This document shows positions 24,666 to 35,800 of a DNA stretch of 64,000 nt, in pieces. The position numbers were made by a program, and so were the translations under genes. Origin of the DNA: Nymphaea colorata (Eukaryota; Streptophyta; Magnoliopsida; Nymphaeales; Nymphaeaceae); the NCBI RefSeq assembly GCF_008831285.2, contig NC_045149.1:19421035-19485034 (forward strand). The letters run 5' to 3'. How positions within the stretch are numbered: the stretch's first letter is position 1; each line of letters begins with the position of its first letter. Under the pieces are notes generated by a model. It saw only the letters and a program-made list of their open reading frames with translations. It had not been told where the DNA came from and did not search any database.

Positions 24666-25710
24666 GAAATTCAGAATAACCATAGATGCACAAGTCAAAC
24701 AGAAGGTACTTGACAGAAACGGATACAGGTATGAGACACTTGTAATGGTACATGGGGAAGTGAAATTGAGAAGTCTCAAAGCCACTTGAAACTTGTACTG
24801 GTAGTTTTTAAAAAAATGTTGATAGGCAGCCACAGGAAAATTGGCTATGGCCTGTGCAAAATGATTTGGAAGCATGCCTATTCATGAGGTACCTAAGGAC
24901 AAACTTTTATCAGATATAATCTAACGTAATCTAACAAATCATCATAGATGCTAACAAGGGTTCTTGCCACCTTGCTAGATGGAATAACTTAAAAGTTCCT
25001 GCTGAATAAGGTCAAAAAGTCCCGTATCTGACTTGTGTATCTTGACATAATCTGGTAATGTCTGTTGAGTCAAAGTTGGTATCATAGGTATAAACAAAGA
25101 AAGAAAAGCGACGTGTGCTCTATTCCTGAAGCAATGATAATGGATCCACGAACGTGTGATTTATTCCTTACCTGAAGCAAGATAATTGATCTATTAAAAC
25201 TGATCGAAGACTATGTACGAATGCTCAAGTGCAATGCCATGAATAAAAGAAAATGTGCAGAATAACCACATTAGGATGCCAATAGGCTAGCTTTCAGAAG
25301 CATGAGAGGTTCAGAACTACATTCAATTAGGCCAACTCCAGATGTAGCAGAAACCAAAAAAGCACTGCATCATATTACTTGCATTCTGGCAACTAAAAGT
25401 CTAAAACAGATAATGATCAATCTAAAATCATTCAATTAACAAATAGAAAGAAAAAGATGGTCATAAGTGCATTGATGCGATCAGTACCTACGGGATCAGC
25501 AGCAACCTTCCCCTCTGCCATAAAAGCTTTAGCAGAATTTTGCAGATTTCTCTTCAAAAGATAGTCATAGATGTAGACATCCAGCCTGCAACTCAAAACA
25601 AGAAGGAAGCATTCAACAACACGAAATAAGATATTAGAAAGAAACGAAAACAACAAAATTCCAGAGACAATGACACACATTTTATCGGCTTCCCAATTGT
25701 TCTGCGCCAT
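17897..25710 (-). CDS. LUH: Transcriptional corepressor LEUNIG_HOMOLOG (LUH/MUM1-like), one frameshift
   Basis: There are seventeen exons (minus): 25710-25679, 25585-25488, 24503-24395, 24281-23992, 23872-23797, 23697-23589, 23352-23303, 23171-22866, 21968-21891, 21733-21506, 21421-21283, 21197-21088, 19918-19769, 19374-19219, 19131-19012, 18830-18630, 18040-17897. They encode about 798 residues if the exon-3 deletion is ignored; Arabidopsis LUH has 787. The N-terminus is the LUFS domain with LisH ([20 protein letters not shown] ... [18 protein letters not shown]); a Gln-rich middle and seven WD40 repeats (exons 12-17, ending HDKCVKIWK) follow. LUH partners SEUSS-type adaptors and recruits histone deacetylase/Mediator in floral, auxin and mucilage pathways. 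The MQMQQLQIM and [10 protein letters not shown] strings favour LUH over LUG. Oddities: T5 instead of T6 in exon 3 shifts the frame, and intron 11 has a GC donor. Confidence 0.93.
24594..24661. repeat. (CCA)n and (GA)n microsatellites in LUH intron 2
   Basis: A CCA-rich run at about 24594-24612 is followed by an uninterrupted GA run at 24632-24661, both just upstream (in gene direction) of exon 3. Confidence 0.9.
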
Positions 25711-26550
25711 ACTGAAGCGTGCTAATTCACCACGAGGACGAAGGGCGAGATAAGAAAATTATGCAACCGAAAGATCACGGACGATCACAGCGAAGAAGAT
25801 CTCATTCAGATAACTCCTTCACCAAGTAAAATCGCAAACGTAATACTCGACTCCATTCTTTCTCTGCAAACAAAGAGAATCATAGAAGCAGAGAGACTGA
25901 TCATCATCCCCAATTGCCCGATCATTCCACGAGGAATTTGTTCATCCGACTCCCAGGCTTCCCAATGCATCCCCCGCCAAGACAACCCCAATGCCGCTCC
26001 AATTCCTTCCCAAAACCGTCCCGCAATGAACAGAAACGAAGTTTAACTCAAAATTCGGCCGATTCCCCAGCCAAGACCTATGAAACGCGAAGAAAACAAA
26101 ACCCCTATAAGGCCTCGCCGAAGCTAAAACCTCAAAACCCTCACGATGACGAAAAGAGAAAGGACCTCACAAGAACTAAGAAAGTCTGGCGATACCCCGA
26201 AGGAGAGGAGAGAACTTCCTTCAGGAGAGAGGGAGGGAGATATGAGAATCGAGACGCTCGGAGTCCATCCAGGGGAAGGGGGAACTCCGGTGAAAGCGCT
26301 ACCGAAACGAGTCGAGTCGCCGTAGGGTCAGGTAAACCGGATCTAGACAGCGCACTCCCCTAATCGAAGAGCACACAACCCGCCCGATTCGGTACGATCG
26401 CCGAGACGTCCAAGACGCAACTCGGGAATGGAGGCGCGGAAGACGTGGATCTCTGCTTCTCCTTCCTTTGTAATGGAAAAGGAAGCAATGGCTTCCACCG
26501 CTACAAAGCCAACGCTGCGCGAGATCCCACGAAAACGAAGGAGATTAAAA
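25711..26550 (-). promoter_or_regulatory. LUH leader and promoter region
   Basis: The sequence upstream of the LUH ATG is purine-rich on the plus strand (pyrimidine-rich in gene sense) and GC-richer than the introns, as for a leader and core promoter. Frames such as 25914-26363 (+) have no domain. I cannot fix the transcription start or any leader intron. Confidence 0.4.
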
Positions 26551-27220
26551 TTTCGGGACCGTTAGATCTGACCGACCCGGACTCGCGGACGGTCGAGATA
26601 TTCCCAAACTTGCTCGGAAGTTAAGCTTCGAATCCCCGGCCCGTTCGAAACTCGCAGGGAATTCGAGCTTCCACATTTGGACGATTTTGCCCTCAAACGG
26701 AAAGCAAATGACATGGGGAAAACGAGTTCTTCGGTGGTAAAAAGTATTTTTGAGGAGACCAAATGCTTTGCCCTTGACCACTTGGAAAGCGAGAAGCGGG
26801 ACTGACGAGACGCCACGCTTGTTGCATGAGATGCGTCGACGAAGGAAAGCCTGCAGGCTGCCAGCACGAGCCTACCTTTGTTTCTGGATTTGGATCTAAA
26901 TTTTGTCAATGTAATTCGAGTACACGTATAACCCGACCCGTACCCAGATACCCTTTGTGAGACCTGCATCCCTTCCAAATTCATATCCTAGTAGTACATT
27001 TTGTACATTATGGACAAGCTTACTTAGCCGAATATCCTCACTCAAACTCAGCATGTTAACAAACGAGATTGCAAGTGAACCGGATCTTAGATAGCTGAAT
27101 GCATTAAAAATGAAGTGAAGAAGTCGTAAAAATCTTCAAAATAGGAACATTTTATATACGGTCGGTCCCAGCCGAGTCCAAGCGGCACAAGGGTTGGATT
27201 CATGTAGTTTTCCATCTTCT
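26551..27220. other. Intergenic, no gene recognised
   Basis: Overlapping minus-strand frames at 26545-26781 and 26562-26984 lie in GC-rich sequence but encode no known domain and read as promoter-proximal chance frames. Confidence 0.4.
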
Positions 27221-27430
27221 TTACGTTCTTCCTTTTCTTGTGATTAGGGGGATGCAACTTGCTTGCTTATGAGTAATCAAACTATAAACCAAAAGCTTAG
27301 AGTGCACAAGTTCCTTCTTCTCTACCCCCTTTAATTCGACCGAGGGCACAAAGCAACGACCATCAGGGAAGGAAGCAAGGGCGAATCTTGACAAAGCATC
27401 CAACATCAAATTAGCAATTACAGTATGCAT
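27221..27430 (-). pseudogene. Possible retroelement RNase H relic
   Basis: A 69-codon frame reads ANLMLDALSRFALASF followed by PDGRCFVPSVELK, reminiscent of the C-terminal tail of the plant LINE RNase H domain (pattern N-x-x-A-D-x-L-A-x-x-A-L). The Asp-to-context match is partial, and no RT motif is nearby. A chance frame is the alternative. Confidence 0.25.
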
Positions 27431-27615
27431 CAGAGGGTTGAGAATGTCTCAATTATCGTTTTAGCATCATGAAGAAAGATTTTGGCAACATGACGTAAAG
27501 AAGAAACAAGGTATAATGGTAAGGGGAAAATCATACAGAAGACGTGAATCGGGGTTAAGCGAGGTAGAAAACTTTGGATCGTTTTGGGTGAGTCAGAAAA
27601 CAGGCGTCCGTACTT

Positions 27616-29367
27616 TTAGCCCAGTGACATAGCTGACGCATTCAGCATGCCATGTCTCTCCATCACCTTCCTTGTCGCAAGAGCTGCGGCTTCACTTGCC
27701 CTCAAGTTTCCAGCAGCCATTAGAGCTGAGAATTCTCTGGTGATCTCTTCCTGAACCCTTCTGCGTGCTTCCATCATGGCGTCCGTGGCAGCTCCATTGC
27801 CAATTCCGGCATCTGTTTTCTCAGTTTTTGTGGATCGTGGTGAACCAACGGTAGCAGTTACCGGAGCCGACCTTTCAGCCGAACTTGCTGAGCCTTCCAT
27901 GTTACTGGAGGTAGCGGTGGTACTGCGCACAGTACTTTTAGCCGGACTTCCACCAGTCTTCTGACTCATTGATTCCACAGCGGGTTCAGCAGGTGCACCT
28001 GATGGCACGAACTGCGGAGCCTGTGGTACGCTTCCAGATCTCAATGTCATCTCTAACCTTTGAATCATCGGCACTGCATCGTCACGGCCATGAGTTAGAT
28101 TCTAGGAGTTTCAAGCTTAGACAATTGTACGGCGCTATGGGACCATAGATTTAAATATGTTCAGCATGTTTTAGCGCGACAGACATGATGCACTGAGCGG
28201 CGGATTCAGTCTAAGGTAGAGAAACTTACTGATCAATGCGCCCATTGGGCTGCTCATCACTTCGTTAGGAAGCTGAAGAATGTAATCAGGAATCGTAACG
28301 CCGACCAAGAACTGGGCCACTTCGTTGCTGAAGTTATTGCAGTTGTGGTATAACAAGTTGTACGTTTCGGCCGTGTAACGGGGGCTTATATCTTCCAGAT
28401 ACTGCTCAAATAAGTCCTTGGGCACATGAGTCACACCCAAATCAATTACTTTCATTGGCGTCCCATAAGGAGTCGTACCGGCACGGTCTCTCTGAATACC
28501 TCCACCAAAATAATATTCAGTTCCATAAACAACCACCCCTGTGTGCCTGCCCAGTCATCAAAAAGAAGAAAAGAAAAGGGGCCTTAAGTAAGAACTCCAG
28601 CTACTTAAAAAGCGAATAATTAAAGAAAAGTCCATTTCTCTTTCTGCCACAGCAATAGCAGAAGAAACATAGATACTGCACTCACACGCCAAAAGATTTA
28701 ATGATGCAATCAAGCCAGGACTAGAACCTTTTGCAATTTTCACCAGGAAAGCCCCTTTTTCCTTCCAACACCAATATTTTTCAAACGTATCTTGTAATTT
28801 ATACTTGACGACTATCTGCTTTTGCAGTGTAAATGCCACTTCTGCCATAATTGAACACAGGCAGACAAATGACTCTGACCATGCATTTACAAAATTGTAA
28901 TTGGCCAGGAATAGCTAGACGTAGACATGCACAGGTTGGGCACCTATATTTTAAAAAGTTAATCCATCATTGGCAAGTCTCTTGGGGCCCTACAACTAAT
29001 AATGGTTCCTTATTTAGGTAAATGTCACCAAAAATGCATGAAATGTTGGAAATTAGTCTGGCAACTTACCATATCGCTTCTATAGCTTTCCCCAAAAAGG
29101 TGGTTGAAAGCTGACGTGCAAGTCCTTTGCTTAGATCATACACGTTCAGTGTTACCTTGTGACCGTCCTACAGAAAAGAAAGTTGGGTGTTTAAAGACTA
29201 AGTATGAATAGATAACTTCCACCAAGCAAGTTTTCAAATATTAACAATTTGCTAAGATTCCCTTTCTCTTGATAATAAGACTGCATTTAAAAACACTAAG
29301 AAAAAAGGGAAAGAGAAAGGACCATAAAGAAGAGGGGTAGAAAAACAGCTGTGATTACCTCAGCCAT
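27616..29367 (-). CDS. DeSI-like PPPDE peptidase family protein
   Basis: Exons (minus) are 29367-29359, 29167-29070, 28546-28230 and 28073-27616, giving 293 residues. The first coding exon is only nine bases (Met-Ala-Glu). Residues 5-145 or so form a PPPDE/DeSI papain-fold domain: VTLNVYDLSKG, the catalytic-type His in IWHTGVVVYGTEYYFGGG, and the Cys in YHNCNNFSNEVAQFL, followed by the IPDYI and QLP strings of the family. Both presumed catalytic residues are present. The C-terminal half is Ser/Thr/Ala-rich and low in complexity, then a helical tail (MMEARRRVQEEITREFSALMAAGNLRASEAAALA). DeSI proteins cleave SUMO or ubiquitin and some act as de-S-acylases; the substrate here is unknown. The best remembered match is Arabidopsis At3g07090. 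Confidence 0.92.
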
Positions 29368-29399
29368 TTCCACGGGGCTGATCTAAGTCCAACGACTGC

Positions 29400-30585
29400 T
29401 TCTTGTAGTGGTTGTTGAAGGAGACCTATCACTAACAACCAGTGGAAGATTTCAGATGGGAAACTCACTATCCTAAGATCAAAGAAAACCAAAAAAGCAA
29501 TACATAACCATTGTGTAACAAGATTATAAACAACAACAAATGAATCATTTCAAATCAGAGCATGGAAGAGGAGATATAGAAGAGCTGTTCACCATTAGAC
29601 AATGCAAAGTAGTTGTAGCTCATATAGGACAGGACAGAAGAACATGATATATTCCCACTTCAAAAGTTTAATGAGTCCATGAATTTCAAGAGAAAGAATC
29701 TATTCCTCATGTCACAATAATTGTTTGTTTAAAATTTCAAATAGAGAGTAAGAACCACTTTGTCCATATCATATCTCCCAACGGCACACAATTTCGAAAT
29801 TTAAGATGACTAACTGAAGAGAAAAAGAAAAGCAGAAAAAATGCAACCATAGAATAAATTAAAAAGAAAAAAAATATTTATACAAAAGTTTCTCGCTCAA
29901 AGCAAAAGGACGAAGCTAAATTACTTTCGCTCCATGCTTGAAAATTAAAAATTGATTCATCAAAAGCAGAAAAGAAAAGGGAGATAAAGAGGCAGTCTGA
30001 TAGGTGTAATGAATCGAACTAATAGACTATGATTCTGACCTTCAACTAACCACGGAAAATACCTGCCTTGCTGTTCGACAACATGTGCATAATTAAAAAG
30101 AAATACTCGTCTCCTCCTGTTCCTCACGGGAAATTTTTATTTGCACATTTTTCCTTCTATTGAAAAATTGGGGTCTAGCGTTCAGTTGGATGCTCTTAAA
30201 ATTTGTGCAATGCAAACCCAACAAATTGCTTGTAGGCCCTTATTGATTCGCAGGAAGTTTTGGTATTCCAAAGAATTGTTACTATTACTACGCGAAGCAC
30301 TAATGAGAAACACATCATATCAATGTTATGGTTTTCACGGTAGTCTTAGTTATGGTTTTCACTTTTCAGGATGGAATTGCAATGCCACATATCTGCAATG
30401 TAATAAATTGGCAACAGTAGCACTTCCAAGAACAGAAGGCATTGGAGAAACCACAGCGCGCATGCCTTCGCCTATAACATTCTGCTCCTAAACCGTGCCT
30501 TAATGTATCGGCGTCTTCTATTAATTCAATCACTGATTGCAAGCCATCTGATTCATATATTCTACGTGCAGAAACGGCTCACCAG

Positions 30586-30616
<31 letters not shown>

Positions 30617-31060
30617 GCAAAGCCCTAACTTGCTTACCTTACCACATGATTGCTCACAAAAATATCAAAACTTCTTGAATAATCAATTTTCCATGACACT
30701 GCAGAACTTCTATCAATCCAAATTGCCACCAGCCCACACGCTGTTGCTAGAAATCAACGGAAATTTTGCACGGACCACGCAAAAGTTAATACAGATAACA
30801 AAACAACGCCGGTCAGCCCAAAGAAAACATCCAGATCGCGTCAAAATCACAAATGAGTCAACGTCATAGCTAAAAAATCACTTTCCTAAAGCTCTGAAGT
30901 CTGATGCGATCGATAACAGACACAAATTCTAGAAGGGGAAAAAGGAAACGGAGAAAGACGAAAGAGGAAAAGAGGGAGCCTCGTAATTTTAACGCGTACC
31001 TGAGCCGCAAGGAGGAGGCGACGAATTCGGTTCTGCGTCGGTTACGGGGAAGGGGTTGAG
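29400..31060 (-). other. Leader intron and first exon of the DeSI-like gene
   Basis: On the minus strand a TATAAA (31075-31070) precedes a GC-rich leader ending CGGCTCAG|GTACGCG at 31010/31009. The next acceptor candidates (GAAGCAG|TCG near 29393, or TTGTTAG near 29430) precede the ATG. This implies a leader intron of about 1.6 kb. It contains a poly-T run (30590-30616 on the plus strand) and no coding exon I can recognise. Confidence 0.55.
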
Positions 31061-31069
31061 GGCCTCAGC

Positions 31070-31075
31070 TTTATA
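31070..31075 (-). promoter_or_regulatory. TATA box of the DeSI-like gene
   Basis: The minus strand reads CTTATAAAGC, about 65 bp upstream of the leader-exon donor. Confidence 0.5.
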
Positions 31076-31281
31076 AGACATATCCCTGAAATGGCCCCTA
31101 TTTCTACCCAAAATAACAGTTATGTCATCCAAGGCTTTTCCGCTCAATAGCTCGAAGAAGGGTACTTTTGTGATATAAAGAAAGACCGCAGGCCTCTTCG
31201 AAATCTTATTCCACAGTCTCTCTCCCTCCCGCGTTCGAGGATGGACAGAAGAAGTTCTCTGGACATTCGAGAAGCATCTGT

Positions 31282-31291
31282 GCCACGTGGC
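31282..31291. promoter_or_regulatory. Palindromic G-box upstream of the DeSI-like gene
   Basis: The perfect palindrome GCCACGTGGC, a bZIP/bHLH (G-box, ABRE-like) site, lies about 210 bp upstream of the TATA box. The same ten bases precede PRT1 at 38734. Confidence 0.6.
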
Positions 31292-31299
31292 AACTTTAG

Positions 31300-32820
31300 G
31301 CCCACTATCGGGTTTGAGTCGGGTATTGAAATATATCCATACCCGTCAACCCTCTTCAAGGCATCCTATCAAATTATAACAACAGAAACCTTTCGGTGGA
31401 TGCAGGGTTGGTAGGCAATCGGTTCTTATTTCGAATCCTTAGAGCGTCAACTTCAGTCACTGACGTAATACAATAAGAGTGGCATCTCGATGCACTAAAA
31501 GCAAGCATTGTACTTACGACGGCATGACGGTAAAGATCCAAATGCGTGGAACATGAGGGACCGCTAATCATATGCGTATGCGGAAGTGGATCAAAACGGG
31601 TCCCTGGCCAAATCCGTTCCCTCACTCTATAGTGTTGGCTAAGCCCTTAAATGTGCATTATAAATGCAGAACTGATATGGATTTGGATTTTATAGTTTGG
31701 ATCGTGATCCAGCTCAGGACAAAGGAACGCACACTATCCAGTGAGTAAGCCGTTGTGAAATTAGCATATATTATACTTTATATGTCATGAGTCTTGTTAT
31801 CGGTGAAATAAACAACTGAATTTGCAGTATCGTTAAAGAGAATTGGTGCAGCGGATGGGACAAGGGCAGTTGACCGCCAATATCTCGTTCAAACTCTCGA
31901 GGGATCAACTCTCTGTCTGTAAAAAGAGGAATAGCGATATGCAAATCATGGTACCCTAACAAAATGATTTTTGATGAGGGTAAAGATTTTCAGTTTTTTG
32001 CCAAGCAATTGGATGAAATACTCGTCTTGTTCACCCCAAATAATTATACAGTATATAGTTCACGGTTATGAACACTTTTATGATAGAAAAATGACAAGAG
32101 AAGTTGAACACCATGAGATTGAGCTTTCCTCCCTTGTTTAGTACACCTTTTAACTAGGGAACGCCATGGATTTTTATTCAGGGCATTCCAACACCTATGT
32201 TTGATGGTCTAGATGATCAGTTGTGCAAAGGGTCCTTGTCCTGGATAACTTCTCCAGCTTGGAAAAGACCAAAAATCAATTTTCATTTCCTTTTCTACAG
32301 AAGGAAAGCCCCTTCCTTCGCAAAGAAGTTTCCTGGACAATTTCACCCGTTTGATGGCTTTATGCAAATCACAGGATTATCATCCACTAATTCCCTCTGA
32401 ACCTGACAAATGGAAAAATTTACCGATCAAAGGCCCATCGGAGTATTGGATGACCATTATGGAACACCATTTTCGGTGACAAAAGTGCAGATCACAAACA
32501 GATGCAGGAGATTTTCGGAGTGCATGTGGTCTCAGAACGTTCTAAGGACACAAATTCATAAATGTAGCGATCTGTAGAACAGAAAAGCAAATTTAGCAGA
32601 ACACTGAACAGAAGTTAGATAGTAACATAGCAACCGGAACACCAACAAATTTTTGCTTAAACTATGTGCTAATTACACCAGCAAGGGTCTTCAACAGCAA
32701 CCATTAAACGCAAACTACATTATTTCATGGGAATAAGCTCGCCAAGAACATGGTCTACATGATGCACCACGTCCAAAACCAAAGCCGTGCGACTTGTAAA
32801 GCATCACTCTGAGCCTTGGC
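31300..32820. other. Intergenic and PRT1 3' flank, no gene recognised
   Basis: Frames such as 31374-31625 (-) and 32197-32400 (+) have no recognisable domain. The last few hundred bases would include the PRT1 3' UTR. Confidence 0.45.
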
Positions 32821-32837
32821 ATCCATGTTGCATCGGC

Positions 32838-35800
32838 TTACCCAGATAATTCTTGGTTTTCCTCAATTGGTTCATCGTCCAAGAATCCAAGGATGTTGTA
32901 TCTGATCATAGGTGGTCGCACTAGTTTGAACGAATGCTCAGGCTTGTGCTGCTGGTTAAACCGCCCAGGAAGCTTGGACTTCGAGTTGTAACACAAATCA
33001 CACATATCAAAACCAATTTCTTCAGTGCAGCCTGTGCACCTGTACCTCTTTCCGATAATTGGAAAAGCCTGGCAACCAAGGGAAGCAAGGAGTTAGAATA
33101 TATGATGTGCATTTTGACAGAAAATAAGATTACAATATTATCACGACGTCCATATGATGACAAGCTTCTTTCTTGAAGTTTATACCACAAAGCTAAATAT
33201 AAAAAAATGTGTCAGAAAAAAAAAGAAAAAAGAAAAAAAGAAAACTAGTGTGCAGCTTCTATTTATTACCAGAAAATGTAGCAGTGGCAGAAGGTATTAC
33301 TTTGACAGTTATTAGTTTCATATTATGTGTTTCTTACCTCTTTCATATCACATTATCTTTTACCCCTATTAGCACCAGAAGATCGTGACCCTCAGGGGGC
33401 ATATGGTAACAAGAATGTCATGTTCTATGGAATGCAGTGTTCCTGAATGTATCTGAAATTTAGAACACATTGACACTGCATTCTAATGAATGCAAGGTTT
33501 CTGATACCAAATGCTACTCTTAGGTGATTATAATCATTGTTCAGTGGCCAAATTGAAACAAATCAAAAGCGCAAGCACCAGAAAAGAATCCTTAATCGAG
33601 AGCAAGAAGGAAAATGAGGTTTTGAGACATGGGTTCGGAGAACAAGAATTATTCTTTTGACATCTTAAAGCTAGATCTAGGTTGAACATTTGACATTTTC
33701 CCACCCATACAGCATAGATGTTCATGAATAGTTAACCGTTCATGGACAGCAAAAGAACATGACACTGTCAACGAATTAAATTTGTGGCATAAGCTGGAAA
33801 TGGGAGGTTCCTTTCTCTGCACATGGAAACTCCATGAGGGGGCTGTTCATTTTGATCCTAACTGAAGGATCATTGTTTCCTCATTTTTTTTGGGGTAGAA
33901 AGCAGGACTGGCACTGGTAAGATCAATAATTTTATTTAATTATTGTTCCATTTGACCTTCACAATTGTAAATGTTGCTTATAAAATGTGAAATTTCAAGT
34001 TATAAAGCTCTGTCAGAGAAAAGATAAACAGGAGTTCAAACGCGTGCTGAAACATTTAGAATATCATTAACAGAGAGAAGCTTGGACATCATAACATGAA
34101 GAGGTCTTTTTTTTTTAAATTTATGCAACATTTTATTTTCTTTCTCTATTTTTGCAAAATCTTATATCTTCTCTCTTTTTCACTCATTCAAAACTTTCTA
34201 CACTCAGCGTAGAAATTCTTAACAATTAAAAAAAAAGCTCAATTCTGCCCACAGGTATAAACCATAAGAAGCATACATATAAGTAGTATCATCTCTCAGA
34301 TCTTACTCAGATTGCTAACCCTCGATTAAATGCGCCTAAAATATGGCACAAAGCATGAACACTTGCATTTGTCTAGCATCTTTAAGGTTGAATGAGAGCC
34401 AATGATGCAAAAGGAACACTCAACCACAAAGCGAAAAAAATACATTGAGACAAAGTCAGAAACCATTAAAAAAAAAAAAAAAAATCTATTCTCCTCATCA
34501 AAGTTTTCCACCGGGACAATATCATAGTGGAAATTGACAACAGTTTTCTACTATTAACCAACAGAAAATGGCAGAAAGGGCCTTACCCCACAGGTGTCAC
34601 ATCCAACTCCAAAGTGAACATCCTGATACCTTTCATGCATTTCAGCATGACGAGGTACTACCTTGACGACCTTCTTAGTTTGGCTGGTACCTGTGCATAA
34701 ATAATTGAAGCTTAAGAAGCACCTATACAAGTCCAGAGGAATAAATTCCATATCATGAAACTTAGAGGTACAGACAATAGTCTGCAAAACAAAACTTGAA
34801 TTTATTTTCAGTAAAAAGTACACAGTTTTTACAACTTCACATAATTATCACATCGATTCGCTTATGGAGCTAACTCCATGTTGCTTTCCCTTCTGCAAGT
34901 TGCTTCATTCCTCAATCCTCTAGGTGTTTCTAAAAAGACTTGCTCATGCTTCTCGTGGCTTCAAGTAGCAGCTTCTTATTCTGGTTAACAATGGCGAAGA
35001 AGTCCACTTCCAGAAAATGAGAGGAAAAGTTTTATCTTTCTCATCCTATTATATGCAATCTACAAAACAACTCTTGTAATCCTAAATATTTTGAACCCAA
35101 GCTGCCTCTATACTTGTAATCGAAAACTGTGTGTGACATTTCTAAGAAAATTAAATATAATACAAGGTACGTTAAAAAAAGCCAGTGTAAGGCCTCAAAT
35201 AAAATAAAAGACAAGATTAGTTGCTGAGTTAGAAATTGCATTATAACACTAATCATATGCTATGCACACCACCATCAGCTATGGGGATTCAGTACCACAA
35301 GACACAATCTTTCCCGAGTCGATTACATTGAATTACTTGACCAACTCGAATGTGGTTTTGTTATCTCCAATTTATCCACGCATGATTCAGCAATTTATCA
35401 GTTCAATCAGTAAAAACTGGTTCAATTGACAAAGTAGATATACAGCTACGGGCATCCTAACAGAAAGGACAATTATGAGGACAGGTTTTTTTGCCACATC
35501 TCAGTGCCATATCAATCTAATCAGCAAAACATAAAACATTTACACCATACTGAGGGTAAAGACAAAATACTCTCAAACTGTGACCGCACCACTCAACAAG
35601 TATTAAGAATAATTGGGCTCAGGCAAAATACAAGACCATATGCTTGAGTCAGCTAGCTGCGCATCATAAAAAGCCTTGAAATTCATTTTATACTCACAAT
35701 ACCAATAGAAAATAAAGACCACAAAAACACTAGAAGACATAGGAATCTGCAAACCAGAGATCAAATCGCCGCACATGCATGAAAACACATACACATGCAC

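Noticed and set aside
26562-26984. 140-codon minus-strand frame upstream of LUH
   Set aside because: No recognisable domain, no splice-consistent neighbours, and promoter-like position.
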